DNA of 48,390 nt from UBA5018 sp044375975 (GCA_044375975.1 JBILLQ010000018.1:1-48390), one strand, 5' to 3'. Positions 25,207-33,912 are shown, counted from the first letter of the stretch. Numbers and translations: made by a program. The notes: generated by a model from the sequence alone, not told the origin.

Positions 25207-25315
25207 GCACCCCTGACCATTTGCTTGTTTTGACTAGCCAGCCAGCCAGTTCACTTTTATGCGGCTAGCCGTATACCCGGATGTCTATGTAAATAGCTGG
25301 CTCAGCCAGTGTTTT

Positions 25316-25885
25316 TCAGCCCTCGAAGGCTAGCCGCGGAGCGCTGACACCTGCACAGTCAGCTCCCTGGAGATAGGCGAGCATCGTGTCCGCATCGGAA
25401 ACCTCAAAGGGATCCACGGGGCAGTTGTCGCCAAATTGCTCTTCGATGAAGGTTTTTTCGATGCTTCCATCATTGATCAGCATCGAGTAGCGCCATGAAC
25501 GCATCCCAAAGCCAAGATTGCTCTTGTCCACTAGCATGCCCATCTTGCGGGTAAATTCACCGTTGCCATCCGGCAGTAAAAATACATTTTTAGCCCCCAC
25601 ATGCTTACCCCACTGAAACATCACAAATGCATCGTTCACCGATACACAGATGATTTGATCTACACCTAGGGCTTGGAACTCTTCGTGCAGCTCCTCATAG
25701 CGTGGCAAGTGGTTGGAGGAGCAGGTGGGGGTGAAGGCACCGGGCAGGGAAAACAGCACCACCTTCTTGCCATTGAAGATTTCGTCACTGGTGAGGTCCT
25801 GCCAGCGGAAGGGATTTGGACCCGGCACGCTTTCATCGCGCAAACGGGTCTTGAAGGTCACAGCCGGAACGCGATTGGTGAGCAT
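25316..25885 (-). CDS. Peroxiredoxin (Prx5/type II)
   Basis: A thiol peroxidase of about 189 residues from ATG 25885 (MLTNRVPAVTFKT). The longer frame from 25951 adds an implausible hydrophobic leader. The peroxidatic Cys is in FSLPGAFTPTCSSNHLPRY (C55), with the conserved Thr two residues before it and the downstream Arg in FGMRSWRYSMLINDG. It reduces H2O2 and alkyl hydroperoxides. Other cysteines (in CVSVND, NCPVD, DCAGVS) could include a resolving residue, but the usual type II pattern is not certain. It converges with the unknown protein upstream and is divergent from the dipeptidase gene. Confidence 0.92.
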   Translation of the reverse strand: MLTNRVPAVTFKTRLRDESVPGPNPFRWQDLTSDEIFNGKKVVLFSLPGAFTPTCSSNHLPRYEELHEEFQALGVDQIICVSVNDAFVMFQWGKHVGAKNVFLLPDGNGEFTRKMGMLVDKSNLGFGMRSWRYSMLINDGSIEKTFIEEQFGDNCPVDPFEVSDADTMLAYLQGADCAGVSAPRLAFEG

Positions 25886-26158
25886 GGTTTGGGTCTCAGG
25901 AACTGGCATCAATGCTGCAGCTGGCCAGGCCAATGGGCCCAGCCAACGCAACAGAACTCAGCTTAAGTCATAGTGACTCCGACTTGCAATAAGTGACCTT
26001 GGCGGCTTTGGTGCAATGGCCCCTGCTGTTCGGCTGCTGCTGCCCATGGCCTGGCCTTGCTTGGCTGTTGTTGGAATTGTTGGCCCTTGCTGGCTTGGCG
26101 CGCTGGCATTGCTGGGCCTGGCTTGCCGGATTTGAATGGTCTGGCTTGCTGGAGCTGC

Positions 26159-26959
26159 ATGCGTCCCTGGAGTTCGATTCCGATTCGAGACTGCGCTGAG
26201 CCCCTCAGGGAATTGCCCCCCCAGCTATGGCGCCTCCAACCCCATCCCTACGTCCTGCTCGGCGCCCCCTATGGCCCCCAGGGCAGTCCTTTCCGGTTGC
26301 GGTCGGGGGTGATTGAACGGCTGCTGCTGGCTCAGGCCCACCTGCAACGGCAGGCGGCGGACTGGCGATTGGCGATTTTTGATGGCTGGAGGCCGCTGGC
26401 CGTGCAACGTTTCATGGTGGAGCACACCATTACTGAACTCTGCGCCGCCCGGCAGCTGGATAGCCATCAGCCTGCAGCGGCCTCGGCTTGTGCAGCTGCC
26501 TCGACGGATGCAGGGGCCTTAGAGCTTTCTGCAGCTTTAAAGCTTTCTGCAGATATTAAGCATTCTGCGGCTTTAGAGCAGGTTATTGCCGAGGTAAGCC
26601 GGTTTTGGGCCACTCCCAGCGATGATCCCGCCACGCCGCCCCCCCACAGCACTGGTGCTGCAGTGGATCTCAGCTTGGCTGACGCTGTTGGTCAGCCCCT
26701 GGCAATGGGATCGCCCATCGATGCCATCGGTGCTGTATCCGAACCCAATCATTTCGCTGTAGTTGCCGCCGCCTGCAGCGATTCAGCTGAACGCCTGCAA
26801 GCTTTGGAATGGCACCGGCGACGGCAATTGTTGGCTGCAGCCATGCAGGCGGCTGGTTTTGAACAACACCCCAATGAGTGGTGGCACTTCAGCTGGGGCG
26901 ATCAAATGTGGGCCTGGCGCAGTGGCAGTGCCCAGGCCCACTACGGCCGCACGGTTTGA
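26159..26959 (+). CDS. D-alanyl-D-alanine dipeptidase, VanX/DdpX family (M15D)
   Basis: About 266 residues from ATG 26159 (MRPWSSIPIRDCAEPL), matching the usual start of this cyanobacterial family; the ATG at 26057 opens in low-complexity DNA. Zinc ligands are apparent as PHSTGAAVDLS (H163, D170) and NEWWHFSWG (E240, H243). LAIFDGWRPLAVQ supplies the conserved Arg. The enzyme cleaves D-Ala-D-Ala, and in bacteria without vancomycin resistance it probably recycles peptidoglycan peptides. Residues about 120-143 contain an in-frame 18-bp repeat (ALELSA, ALKLSA, DIKHSA) inserted before the zinc motif, with no evident functional role. Confidence 0.88.
   Translation: MRPWSSIPIRDCAEPLRELPPQLWRLQPHPYVLLGAPYGPQGSPFRLRSGVIERLLLAQAHLQRQAADWRLAIFDGWRPLAVQRFMVEHTITELCAARQLDSHQPAAASACAAASTDAGALELSAALKLSADIKHSAALEQVIAEVSRFWATPSDDPATPPPHSTGAAVDLSLADAVGQPLAMGSPIDAIGAVSEPNHFAVVAAACSDSAERLQALEWHRRRQLLAAAMQAAGFEQHPNEWWHFSWGDQMWAWRSGSAQAHYGRTV
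26516..26587 (+). repeat. In-frame 18-bp degenerate tandem repeat, about four copies
   Basis: Units at 26516, 26534, 26552 and 26570 encode ALELSA, ALKLSA, DIKHSA and ALEQVI. The array sits within the dipeptidase gene, in a region that is variable between family members. Confidence 0.75.
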
Positions 26960-27182
26960 TGGTGGACGCTGGCAGCGGGGCTTTTTTACTGTCTCAATCC
27001 CTTTAGCCATCAAGCTGACCGTCGTCGAACACCACAGTCGCCCAGTCTGCTGCCAGCGGCTCTAAAGGAACTGCAGGAAAGGCCGCCAAAAGCTAATATG
27101 CCAGGCTTGGCATACCTAGGCCTGCTAGGACTGCCCACAACTGCGCCCTGGAAACCGAGCAGTTTGAATTTAAACCCAATAA

Positions 27183-27215
27183 AAAAGCCGTTCCATGGGC
27201 GGAACGGCTTATTAG
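27183..27215 (-). terminator. Intrinsic terminator of the RRM protein gene
   Basis: On the minus strand, AAGCCGTTCC and GGAACGGCTT form a ten-base stem with a six-base loop, followed by a run of Ts (tttttta). It lies about 55 bp after the stop of the RNA-binding protein gene. The stem is also symmetric enough to help end plus-strand transcripts from the dipeptidase gene. Confidence 0.85.
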
Positions 27216-27268
27216 ATAAATCAGAGATTGGCTGTCAAATTGACAGCCCACGATGGTCAGTCTTCGGC

Positions 27269-27637
27269 TCAGTAGCGGTTGCGACCGCCGCCGCCACCGC
27301 CGCCGTAGCCACCACCACCGCCGCCGCCGTAGCCGCCGCCACCGCCGCCATAGCCGCCGCCACCGCCACGGTTGCCACCACCGCCACCGCCACCACCACG
27401 GGGTTCGGCTTTGTTAACGCGGATCATGCGACCCATCCACTCCACATTCTGGAGATCGTCAATCGCTGTGGTTTCTTCGGCTGCGCTAGCGAGCTCAACG
27501 AAAGCAAAACCTCTCTTACGACCGGTTTCGCGATCCAGCGGCAAGCTGCATTGACGAACCTCACCGTACTGGCTGAACAAATTTTTGACATCTTCCACCT
27601 CGCTATCGAAGGAAAGATTGCCGACGTAAATAGTCAT
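27269..27637 (-). CDS. RRM RNA-binding protein with glycine-rich tail
   Basis: A 122-residue protein from ATG 27637 (MTIYVGNLSFDS); the longer ORF start adds unrelated sequence. One RNA-recognition motif spans residues 1-79, with RNP2 as IYVGNL (3-8) and RNP1 as RKRGFAFVEL (40-49). Residues 80-120 are almost only Gly with Tyr, Asn and Arg, the tail of the cyanobacterial Rbp family. These proteins bind single-stranded RNA, are often cold-induced, and help position mRNAs. Codon use is AT-richer than its neighbours outside the Gly tract. A long divergent spacer holds its likely promoter and an inverted repeat. Confidence 0.94.
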   Translation of the reverse strand: MTIYVGNLSFDSEVEDVKNLFSQYGEVRQCSLPLDRETGRKRGFAFVELASAAEETTAIDDLQNVEWMGRMIRVNKAEPRGGGGGGGGNRGGGGGYGGGGGGYGGGGGGGYGGGGGGGRNRY

Positions 27638-27760
27638 GAACTCAGAAAAAGCTAAATCGATTCTTTGACGGCTCTGGAGAAAGCTATGAAACTGACCAAA
27701 GAGAAATCTTGGAACCGCCTTTATCTTACAACCAGGCTCGACCCCTATGTTCCGCTCCTG

Positions 27761-27774
27761 GACGGTTAACCGTC
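27761..27774. promoter_or_regulatory. Perfect 14-bp palindrome upstream of the RRM gene
   Basis: gacggttaaccgtc is a perfect inverted repeat about 125 bp upstream of the rbp start. On the minus strand a -10-like TAAGAT lies about 35 bases further downstream. The arrangement would fit an operator near -45, but no regulator is known to me for this sequence. Confidence 0.3.
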
Positions 27775-28102
27775 TCAGCCCCTGTCCCCAGTGTTTGCAG
27801 CTAGTTAGGGCATCTAGGCCCCGGAGCTCTGGGCCACTGATGCTGTAAAAAAAACAGCTGCTGAGGGCTAAGAGCTGCCCAGCCTGGGCAAGTCCAAGCA
27901 ATTACGCCAACAGAAAACTGCAGATGGCAACAGTGCTGCAGCAACATTGCTTTTGGCACCTGCGATCGCTGGCTCTGATTTCTGGCTCCAGCCAGGCTTG
28001 AGCATCCACAGCTCCAGGCCATACCTCCAGGCCGTTCTGGGTGCTGCAGGTCACCGCTGCAGGCGCCGGCAATGCAGGAGGCTGGGTTCAAGATCAGTGA
28101 CG

Positions 28103-28498
28103 ATGATGCCCCAGAGCCAGAGCCAACCACCCTTGCCCTTGCTGGCCATCAGGCGTTCTGGAGCAGAGCCTCGGCAGTCCAAGGATGAAGCCAGCGGGGA
28201 GCGCCGGGGATTCGGCGGTGGTAAGCCTGGCAAGCGCAAAGGTGGCAAGAAGCGAAGCCCGGCCCTGAGCAAGAGCGACTGGGGGCCCCTTGGCAAGCAC
28301 CCTGACCTGGATGCAATCGTGGCCAGGCAGCGTCTGCACCTGCCCCTTTCCGGTCGGATCACCGCTGCAGATGTAACCAGGGCTTGGAAGAGCGCTGCCG
28401 CTGAACACCATCCAGACCGCGGCGGCTGCCACCACACGATGCAGCTGGTCAACGGCGCCCGAGATCTTTTGCTAGGCCGGGGCTGCCCGGACAGCTAG
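28103..28498 (+). CDS. Small J-domain-like protein
   Basis: About 131 residues from ATG 28103; in-frame ATGs further upstream open in low-complexity DNA. A basic, Gly/Lys-rich linker (GGGKPGKRKGGKKRSPALSK) leads to a C-terminal J-domain-like helix pair with the hallmark EHHPDRGG (H103, P104, D105). It is preceded by AADVTRAWKSAAA and followed by MQLVNGARDLLLG. J-proteins stimulate DnaK ATPase. Helix I seems shortened and no substrate domain is present, so the client is unknown. The start codon is uncertain. Confidence 0.68.
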   Translation: MMPQSQSQPPLPLLAIRRSGAEPRQSKDEASGERRGFGGGKPGKRKGGKKRSPALSKSDWGPLGKHPDLDAIVARQRLHLPLSGRITAADVTRAWKSAAAEHHPDRGGCHHTMQLVNGARDLLLGRGCPDS

Positions 28499-28794
28499 CG
28501 GCCCCAAAAGTGCCAAAAACAGCCTTGGCCAGGGTTCCAGCCGCCCCAGCCCCTTGGCTCATTCATGGTTGAGTTTTCCCCAGCCAGGCAGGCATTGGTT
28601 TGATTCGCGTACGCCTTCAGGCAGCTGACTGTGGAAAAAGCCCGACTTATCTGGGGAAAAAGGGCTGATTTAGGGGAAAAGTCTCCAGTCTCCGGGCTTT
28701 CCCGCCTCCACCTGCCCTGCGTCCATCTGTCCCGCGTCCCCCTGGGGCACTGCTGTCCTCCTGGGACGCTCCAGCGCCTTGGCCAAGTTCATGG
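28499..28794. other. Gene-free spacer downstream of the J-protein
   Basis: Low-complexity spacer between the 3' ends of the J-protein and the SepF-like gene. It has repeated ggggaaaa blocks (about 28620-28685) and a duplicated cctgccctgcgtcc/tcccgcgtcccc section. No gene, RNA or clean terminator was seen. Confidence 0.4.
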
Positions 28795-29094
28795 TTAGCG
28801 GACAGTGGGATCACACTCTGGCTGGGCTTTCAGCTGGCTGAGCTGCACCAGCGCTGGAGCAAACAGAAAGGTGGTGGCATCGAGCCTTTCCGCCTGGCCC
28901 TCGATTGCCTGCACGCCGCCAGCAACAAAATCGATCGTGCGTTGGGCCAGATCTGGTTCCATCTGCTGGGCCTGCAGCACCACTACTTTTTGTTCTCGCA
29001 CCGCAACTACGGCCTTCTGAGCCTCTTGAAAACGCCTTGGGCTCACCAGCACCACCTCCAGCCCCGTGCCGTAGAGCTTTCGCATCAGGTCCAT
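28795..29094 (-). CDS. Short SepF-like protein
   Basis: A 99-residue protein matching the conserved core of SepF, the FtsZ-binding division factor. The match runs from VVLVSPRRFQEAQKAVVAVREQKVVVLQ through MEPDLAQRTIDFVAGGVQAIEGQAERL to TFLFAPALVQLS; the strongest part is QRTIDFVAGG. Canonical cyanobacterial SepF has about 190 residues with an N-terminal membrane-binding helix and a linker; both are absent here. It is therefore either a paralogue of a full-length SepF elsewhere or a trimmed division gene. Residues 1-11 are not helical enough to be a membrane anchor. Confidence 0.8.
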   Translation of the reverse strand: MDLMRKLYGTGLEVVLVSPRRFQEAQKAVVAVREQKVVVLQAQQMEPDLAQRTIDFVAGGVQAIEGQAERLDATTFLFAPALVQLSQLKAQPECDPTVR

Positions 29095-29164
29095 GGCGCA
29101 ATACCAGGGCTTGATGGCCGGTGGTGAGCTAGCTGCTGGGCCCAGGCTTCAGCTCGATTCGGGC

Positions 29165-29347
29165 TCACTTGGCAATCACCTGTACTGGTTTGGTGCTTGC
29201 TTGGCTTGAGCAGCTTTGGTTTTGGGATGCCTGGATGCGCCCAGCTGGGATTTTTGCAGCGCCTATCGGCGCAGCTTGCTCGCCTTCAGCGATGATTTTG
29301 TTCTTGACCCCATTATTAGCTGTGTTTTGTGCGGATTTTTTTCCCAT
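29165..29347 (-). CDS. Possible small basic protein
   Basis: A 60-codon frame starting MGKKSAQNTANNGVKNK at ATG 29347, with agagg about ten bases upstream, a good Shine-Dalgarno spacing. The product is Lys/Asn/Gln/Ala rich with no hydrophobic core. I recognise no family. The frame stays open upstream to 29557, so chance is possible. It is the only candidate gene in the 385 bp between the SepF-like gene and 29480. Confidence 0.25.
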   Translation of the reverse strand: MGKKSAQNTANNGVKNKIIAEGEQAAPIGAAKIPAGRIQASQNQSCSSQASTKPVQVIAK

Positions 29348-29479
29348 TGGCTTCATACCTCTGCTTGATCTGTGCCTACTTTGATCAGTCTTAAGCCAGC
29401 CGGCCAGTAAATATTCCCGCTCTGGGACGCAGCGATGCTGCTGATCCACGCCAAAGTGGTTCAAGCATGCCTGTGAACG

Positions 29480-29734
29480 GTGTCCGCAAGTTCCATCGAG
29501 GGTCAGGGAGAAGCCAGCCAGGATCCAGCGGTGATCCCGTTTACCGCCCCGATTCACGATGATCTCGGGCGGCTTACCTACCTGGGTAGCGACGGCCGGC
29601 GCTATGTGGTGGCAGATCCGCCCCCTGGCCCCCAGGCCCCCAGGGATCCAGACCTATTAGACGGCTCAACTGCCAGCGGCCCCCATTTGCCGGATGGAGC
29701 CCAGGAGCAAGACGACCACAATCCCCCAGGTTGA
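29480..29734 (+). CDS. Small hypothetical protein, coupled to the DUF429 gene
   Basis: An 84-residue acidic, Pro/Asp-rich product from a GTG at 29480. Its central part (APIHDDLGRLTYLGSDGRRYVVADPP) reads like a short beta hairpin domain; the tail is disordered. The stop (TGA) shares bases with the ATG of the next gene (tgatg), suggesting translational coupling. I do not recognise the family. Confidence 0.5.
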   Translation: MSASSIEGQGEASQDPAVIPFTAPIHDDLGRLTYLGSDGRRYVVADPPPGPQAPRDPDLLDGSTASGPHLPDGAQEQDDHNPPG

Positions 29735-30435
29735 TGGCCCTATTGCAGGGCGTGGATGGCTGCAGGGGGGGCTGGCTGGTGGTGAGCGCCGCTTGGGGGC
29801 CTGCGGGTTGGGGTCGGTTTGACTGGCAGCTGCAGCCGCAGCTGGGCCCCTGGCTGGCCCCTGAGCCAGGGGCGATCACCGCCATCGATATGCCGATTGG
29901 CCTGGCGGCAGCTGCCCCACGCCCCTGCGATCTGCTGGCGAGGCAGTGGCTAGGGGTCCGGCGCAGCAGTGTGTTTCCTGCCCCGGTGCGGGACGCCCTG
30001 CAGGCTTGCGACTACCCCACGGCCTGCGCTCTCTCCCTGGCTGCCTGCGGCAAAAAGATCAGCAAACAGAGCTATAATTTATTTCCCAAGATTCGCCAAT
30101 TAGATCATATATTGACACTGGATCCCACCCTGGGCCTGAAGGTGCATGAGGTGCACCCCGAGCTGGCATTTAGCTGCTGGAACGGTGGGTTTCCGATGGC
30201 GGAGGCCAAGAAGACCGCCGCCGGGGCCGCTCAGCGGCGGGCCCTGGTGGAATCGGAGTTTCCCGGCCTTGCCTTGAACATCCGCGCCCATGGGCCCTCC
30301 AGCCTGCTGGCCAATGACGACATCCTCGATGCCCTGGCCTGCCTATGGAGCGCTAGGCGGCTGCATCAGGGCATCGCCCTGAGATTGGGCGGCGAACTGG
30401 ATGCCACCGGCCTGGCCATGCGGATCAGCGCCTAG
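29734..30435 (+). CDS. DUF429 protein (predicted RNase H-like fold)
   Basis: About 233 residues. It begins with GVDGCRGGWLV, the acidic first strand of the family, and continues with AITAIDMPIGL (second acidic strand) and RQWLGVRRSSVFPAPVRDAL. The middle has KKISKQSYNLFPKI and VHEVHPELAFSCWNGG, and the late NDDILDALACLWSARRL supplies the final acidic pair. DUF429 proteins are predicted to be nuclease-like, but the substrate is unknown. TTG at 29731 or ATG at 29734 can serve as the start; I use the ATG. Confidence 0.85.
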   Translation: MALLQGVDGCRGGWLVVSAAWGPAGWGRFDWQLQPQLGPWLAPEPGAITAIDMPIGLAAAAPRPCDLLARQWLGVRRSSVFPAPVRDALQACDYPTACALSLAACGKKISKQSYNLFPKIRQLDHILTLDPTLGLKVHEVHPELAFSCWNGGFPMAEAKKTAAGAAQRRALVESEFPGLALNIRAHGPSSLLANDDILDALACLWSARRLHQGIALRLGGELDATGLAMRISA

Positions 30436-30788
30436 ACTATATAATGGATAGACAGTATATCGGATAGATAGCCTAACGGATAGATAGCCTAACGGATAGA
30501 CAGCATGACGGCCACGCTACATAACAGCTAGATTATCTAACGACTAGGCTTTCCAGCAGCTAATTGACCTGGGTTGAAGGCTCGATTTAGTCATAGAATC
30601 GATGATAGCAGCTGGTAGCGCTATCTGGTGGTTAGACTAAGTAGAATCGCGTGGCTAGACGGAGTAGGATCAGGTAGTTGAACGGACGCGGTATCGCCGA
30701 AATGGCGATTTTAGAGTCTCCCCAAGTCTCGCAAAATGCGTAAATAAATATATCAGCAACGTTATTTGATGATTGGTTGAGACTGTAC
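30436..30788. repeat. Spacer with 16-bp tandem repeat (30445-30508)
   Basis: cggatagatagcctaa is repeated at 30461 and 30477, with variants at 30445 (tggatagacagtatat) and 30493 (cggatagacagcatga). More diverged ctaga/gatta repeats continue to about 30660. No gene is seen. The two flanking genes converge here. Confidence 0.75.
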
Positions 30789-31922
30789 CTATTCTAGTTT
30801 GGCCATGGCGGCGAGGATAAGCTCGGCTGGTACGTCATCGCGAATCACCACCTGGCTGATGCCGGTGGGCAGTACAAAGCGCAGCTTGCCTGCCTTCACC
30901 TTTTTGTCCCCCTGCAGGCAGGCCAGCACTGCGTTTGATTCCAGCTTTGGCATCTTTAGTGGTAGGCCAGCAGCGGCGATCAGCGCCTTTTGGCGTTGCT
31001 GCTCCTGCGGTCCCCAGAGGCCCATGTCGCAGCTAATTTCACCTGCTGCCAACATGCCCAGAGCCACGGCCTCTCCGTGCAGCACGGTGCCATAGCCACA
31101 GAGGGTTTCCACCACATGGCCGAGGGTGTGGCCGTAGTTGAGGATTGCCCGCAGTCCACCCTCGCGCTCATCTGCCGCCACCACCCGCGCCTTGGTGCTA
31201 GCGGAGCGCTCCAGCAGGGTCTGTAGTAATTGCGGGGTAATTGCCCCCAGGCTGGCCAGTGCTCCTGAAGGATCGCGGCTCGCAGCGGCCTCCAGATCGG
31301 CAAACAGGGCCGCATCGCCAATCACGCCGTACTTGATCACCTCGGCCATGCCAGCCCGGAATTCCCGTTCCGGCAGGCTGGCCAGGCAGGTGGGGTCAAT
31401 CAAAACCAAGATTGGCTGGTGAAAGGCCCCGATTAAATTTTTGCCGCCAGGGTGATTCACCCCCGTCTTGCCACCAATCGCCGCATCCACCATCGCCAGC
31501 AGGGTGGTGGGCAGCTGCACCACGCCAATGCCCCGCAACCAGGTGGCGGCAGCGAACCCGGCCATATCCCCCACCACACCGCCGCCGAGAGCCACGATCA
31601 ATGAGCCCCTTTCCAGCTTGCGCTCAAAGGCGGCGTCATGGATCCGGGCCACCGTGGCCGGGGTCTTCTGGTCTTCTCCCGCCTCGATCACCAGGGTGCT
31701 CACCTGGTAGCCGGCCGCCTGGAGACTCTCCTTGACCCTGCTGCCGTAGTGCTCCTGCACCACGGGGTTGGTGACGATCAGCACCTTGGTGCCTGCTGCC
31801 CAACCCTGTTCAGTCAGTCGGGCTCCCAGCTGGGTGATGGCACCGGCGCCGATCGCCACCGGATAGCCGTTCTGCTCCAGAGCCACAGGGATCGTGCGCA
31901 GGTTGGGCTGGGTGGAGACCAT
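30789..31922 (-). CDS. aroB: 3-dehydroquinate synthase
   Basis: AroB converts DAHP to 3-dehydroquinate, the second step of the shikimate pathway toward aromatic amino acids, quinones and folate. The 377-residue length is typical. Motifs are VIEAGEDQKT, the NAD-binding GSLIVALGGGVVGDMAGFAAATWLRG, QLPTTLLAMVDAAIGGKTGVNHPGGKNLIGAF and the zinc-binding Glu/His sites in MAEVIKYGVIGD, ILNYGHTLGHVVET and LHGEAVALGML. The ATG is at 31922. Confidence 0.97.
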   Translation of the reverse strand: MVSTQPNLRTIPVALEQNGYPVAIGAGAITQLGARLTEQGWAAGTKVLIVTNPVVQEHYGSRVKESLQAAGYQVSTLVIEAGEDQKTPATVARIHDAAFERKLERGSLIVALGGGVVGDMAGFAAATWLRGIGVVQLPTTLLAMVDAAIGGKTGVNHPGGKNLIGAFHQPILVLIDPTCLASLPEREFRAGMAEVIKYGVIGDAALFADLEAAASRDPSGALASLGAITPQLLQTLLERSASTKARVVAADEREGGLRAILNYGHTLGHVVETLCGYGTVLHGEAVALGMLAAGEISCDMGLWGPQEQQRQKALIAAAGLPLKMPKLESNAVLACLQGDKKVKAGKLRFVLPTGISQVVIRDDVPAELILAAMAKLE

Positions 31923-32136
31923 TGAGTCGTGTTTGGAACAGGGATTTGAGGTTAGGGCCAGAGCGGTGCTGGCCCCACGGGCAATACTGCCCTGCCTGAT
32001 GCCTCAACCGTTGCCAGGACTGGTTCAGACATCATTGTTGAATCTATTTCTTCCACTACTGCTCAAACTAGTACTGCCGCCAATAGTGCTACTGCTGCGG
32101 GCCCTGGAAACGTTGGTGCTACCTGCGGGCCAGGGG

Positions 32137-32454
32137 TTATTGAACTTTTACCCCCTTCCAAAAGGCCACCCGACCCTTGATCTGCTCGGCTGCCTGCTTT
32201 GGTTCAGGATAAAACCAGGCGGCATTGGCGTTAACTGTACCTTCTACGACTACATTGTAGTAATGGGCTTCGCCTTTCCAGCCGCAAACACTGCGATGAC
32301 TGGAGGGTTGAAAGCAGGCCGGATCAAGTGAATTGGCAGGGAAGTAGGCATTCCCCTCCACTGTCACGATGTCCTCACTGCTGGCGATCACCGCCCCGTT
32401 CCAGCTTGCCTGCATGGTCTCAAAGTCAAAAGTCTTGCTAATCATGGCAATCAA
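32137..32454 (-). CDS. DUF427 protein
   Basis: A 105-residue protein (an ATG at 32445 would shorten it by three). The family pattern is present: ASWNGAVIASSEDIVTVEGNAYFP, then SHRSVCGWKGEAHYYNVVVEG, then AAWFYPEPKQAAEQIKGRVAFWKGV. The C-x-W-K-G-E-A-x-Y core is especially clear. DUF427 proteins have a small beta fold of unknown enzymatic role. The 214 bp between this gene and the aroB start hold only low-complexity Leu/Thr-codon-like repeats. Confidence 0.88.
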   Translation of the reverse strand: MIAMISKTFDFETMQASWNGAVIASSEDIVTVEGNAYFPANSLDPACFQPSSHRSVCGWKGEAHYYNVVVEGTVNANAAWFYPEPKQAAEQIKGRVAFWKGVKVQ

Positions 32455-32816
32455 CCAGCGCCGACGGCTGCGGCTTGTATTTTTTTCGTGCGGATCCTGC
32501 AGAGAGCTGTCAACCCCAGCCTCAAGCTTTTGAGGTGCTGAGGGCTGAGTCGCCTAATTTCTGGTTTTTTGTCGCTGGCTCGGCTGGTGCTGGTTCGACC
32601 AGCAAGTTCTGAATGGCTGACAATTGACTGTCTTTCATTCCTAGGATCCATCTACTCCCAAGGGAGTTTGCTTGCCTGGCAAGTTTTTGCTGTCCGCAAG
32701 TCCGCAGGCTCAAGCCAGCAATGAGGCACAAGACCCCATTGTTACGAAGAGTAACCAGCCAATCCGCTCCCCAGCTGCTGGCTTAAAGTTTCTAGCCAAC
32801 ACTGACACTAACGATT
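32455..32816. other. Spacer at the left border of the AT-rich island
   Basis: No supported gene in 362 bp. The DNA becomes AT-richer from about 32810. No tRNA, IS end or att-like direct repeat was recognised. Confidence 0.5.
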
Positions 32817-33476
32817 ATGTCTAATGTTGCAGGCAAAGCTTATGGAATGAACGTTATTACCCCGATGCCGAAAAATAAATCCTGGATTAATCGACTTTTG
32901 TTTATGTTAAGCCGCTGCAACCCTAAATTCATTGGTGGCTTGCTCAACTTATCTATTATTCATTATGCTCGCTGGTTTATTATCCCCAGAGATCAATGGC
33001 CAGGAATGCCTAAAAGTCATTACCCCAAAAATGACTATTTATTTTTTGTCAGCAATTTTAATGGTACTTGGGATCAATACGTTGACAGTTTTTCTGATGG
33101 AATACCTAACGGTCTCGATCTTTTTTGGTATGGAAATACTAATTATCCTGGCTCTATCCCGATTACTCCATTTAAGAATTACATAAGAACTCAGCAGATA
33201 GACTGTGATTATTACTATAATGCTACTCCTGGTAGTGCGCAGCGAGATATTAAGTCAGCCCTGCGTGTATGGGCTGCCATTGATTGTCTTGCTAGTAAGC
33301 ATGCCGAGTTAAACGATGAACAATTCTCATCGTTTTATGCTGAGGTTACTAGGGCTATACAGAATAATTTACCTTCTAGCGGCTCGGCACCAATTCCTAG
33401 CCTAGATACTTATAACGCCAACAGGAATAGACAGGCGTTAATCGCTAATCTCTATGCACCCTCTCCTCCTCAGTGA
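32817..33476 (+). CDS. Uncharacterised protein of a DyP-peroxidase gene island
   Basis: A 219-residue protein encoded by DNA much richer in A and T than the flanks. It has the pattern HYARWFIIP (49-57), then YLFFVSNFNGTWDQYVDSFSDG (74-95), then a long hydrophilic segment with ITPFKNYIRTQQIDCDYYYN. I know similar proteins as hypothetical neighbours of DyP peroxidases and related oxidases, without an assigned function. The SNFNG hairpin and preceding Arg resemble a ferredoxin-like alpha/beta sandwich. Residues 37-55 are moderately hydrophobic, but a clear membrane span is not certain. It is separated from the next island gene by 436 bp. Confidence 0.75.
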   Translation: MSNVAGKAYGMNVITPMPKNKSWINRLLFMLSRCNPKFIGGLLNLSIIHYARWFIIPRDQWPGMPKSHYPKNDYLFFVSNFNGTWDQYVDSFSDGIPNGLDLFWYGNTNYPGSIPITPFKNYIRTQQIDCDYYYNATPGSAQRDIKSALRVWAAIDCLASKHAELNDEQFSSFYAEVTRAIQNNLPSSGSAPIPSLDTYNANRNRQALIANLYAPSPPQ

Positions 33477-33912
33477 GCAACTTGCTTACATTTGGTTTTT
33501 TCTCATGAAAATTGGCTGCTCATTTGTCTCTCTAGATTCATTATAAATTAACTAATTTTTATTCTGTAATTCTACAATCTGTAATTCTACAATCTGTAAT
33601 TCTCAAATCTATGGTTTTGTAATCTGGGCACCTGGAAAAATCCAAACCTCTCCGCTCTCATGAACTGAAAAGCATTGCGGCAACTGGCCGGCCACGCTGC
33701 TCAGCAGCCAGACGACCAATTTTTTCGGACTGCCCATATGTAATTTTGCTATTTACAACTTTGCTACACTAATTTCAGCCATTTTCCCTGGTCAAATTTA
33801 TTTAACACTTCTAAATCCTTTAAGCTTTTGATTTTGCAAGCCTTTTCTGTTTTCTAATTAGGCTTCATTTTCTTTCCTTTTCTGAATTTAGCCCCTCTTT
33901 TCATCTCTTCTT
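33477..33912. repeat. AT-rich spacer within the island with 15-bp tandem repeat
   Basis: ctgtaattctacaat is repeated at 33564 and 33579, with a variant (ctgtaattctcaaat) at 33594. No ORF is seen in 436 bp. The remaining sequence is AT-rich with T-runs just before the second island gene, which may hold its promoter. Confidence 0.75.

Noticed and set aside
29165..29557. Full 130-residue version of the small basic protein
   Set aside because: It overlaps the 5' part of the plus-strand gene at 29480 and its N-terminal half has no protein character; only the 60-codon part is kept as a weak candidate.
31894..32331. 145-residue Leu-rich plus-strand ORF
   Set aside because: It runs antisense to the aroB start and the DUF427 gene; its Leu-rich part is low-complexity spacer.
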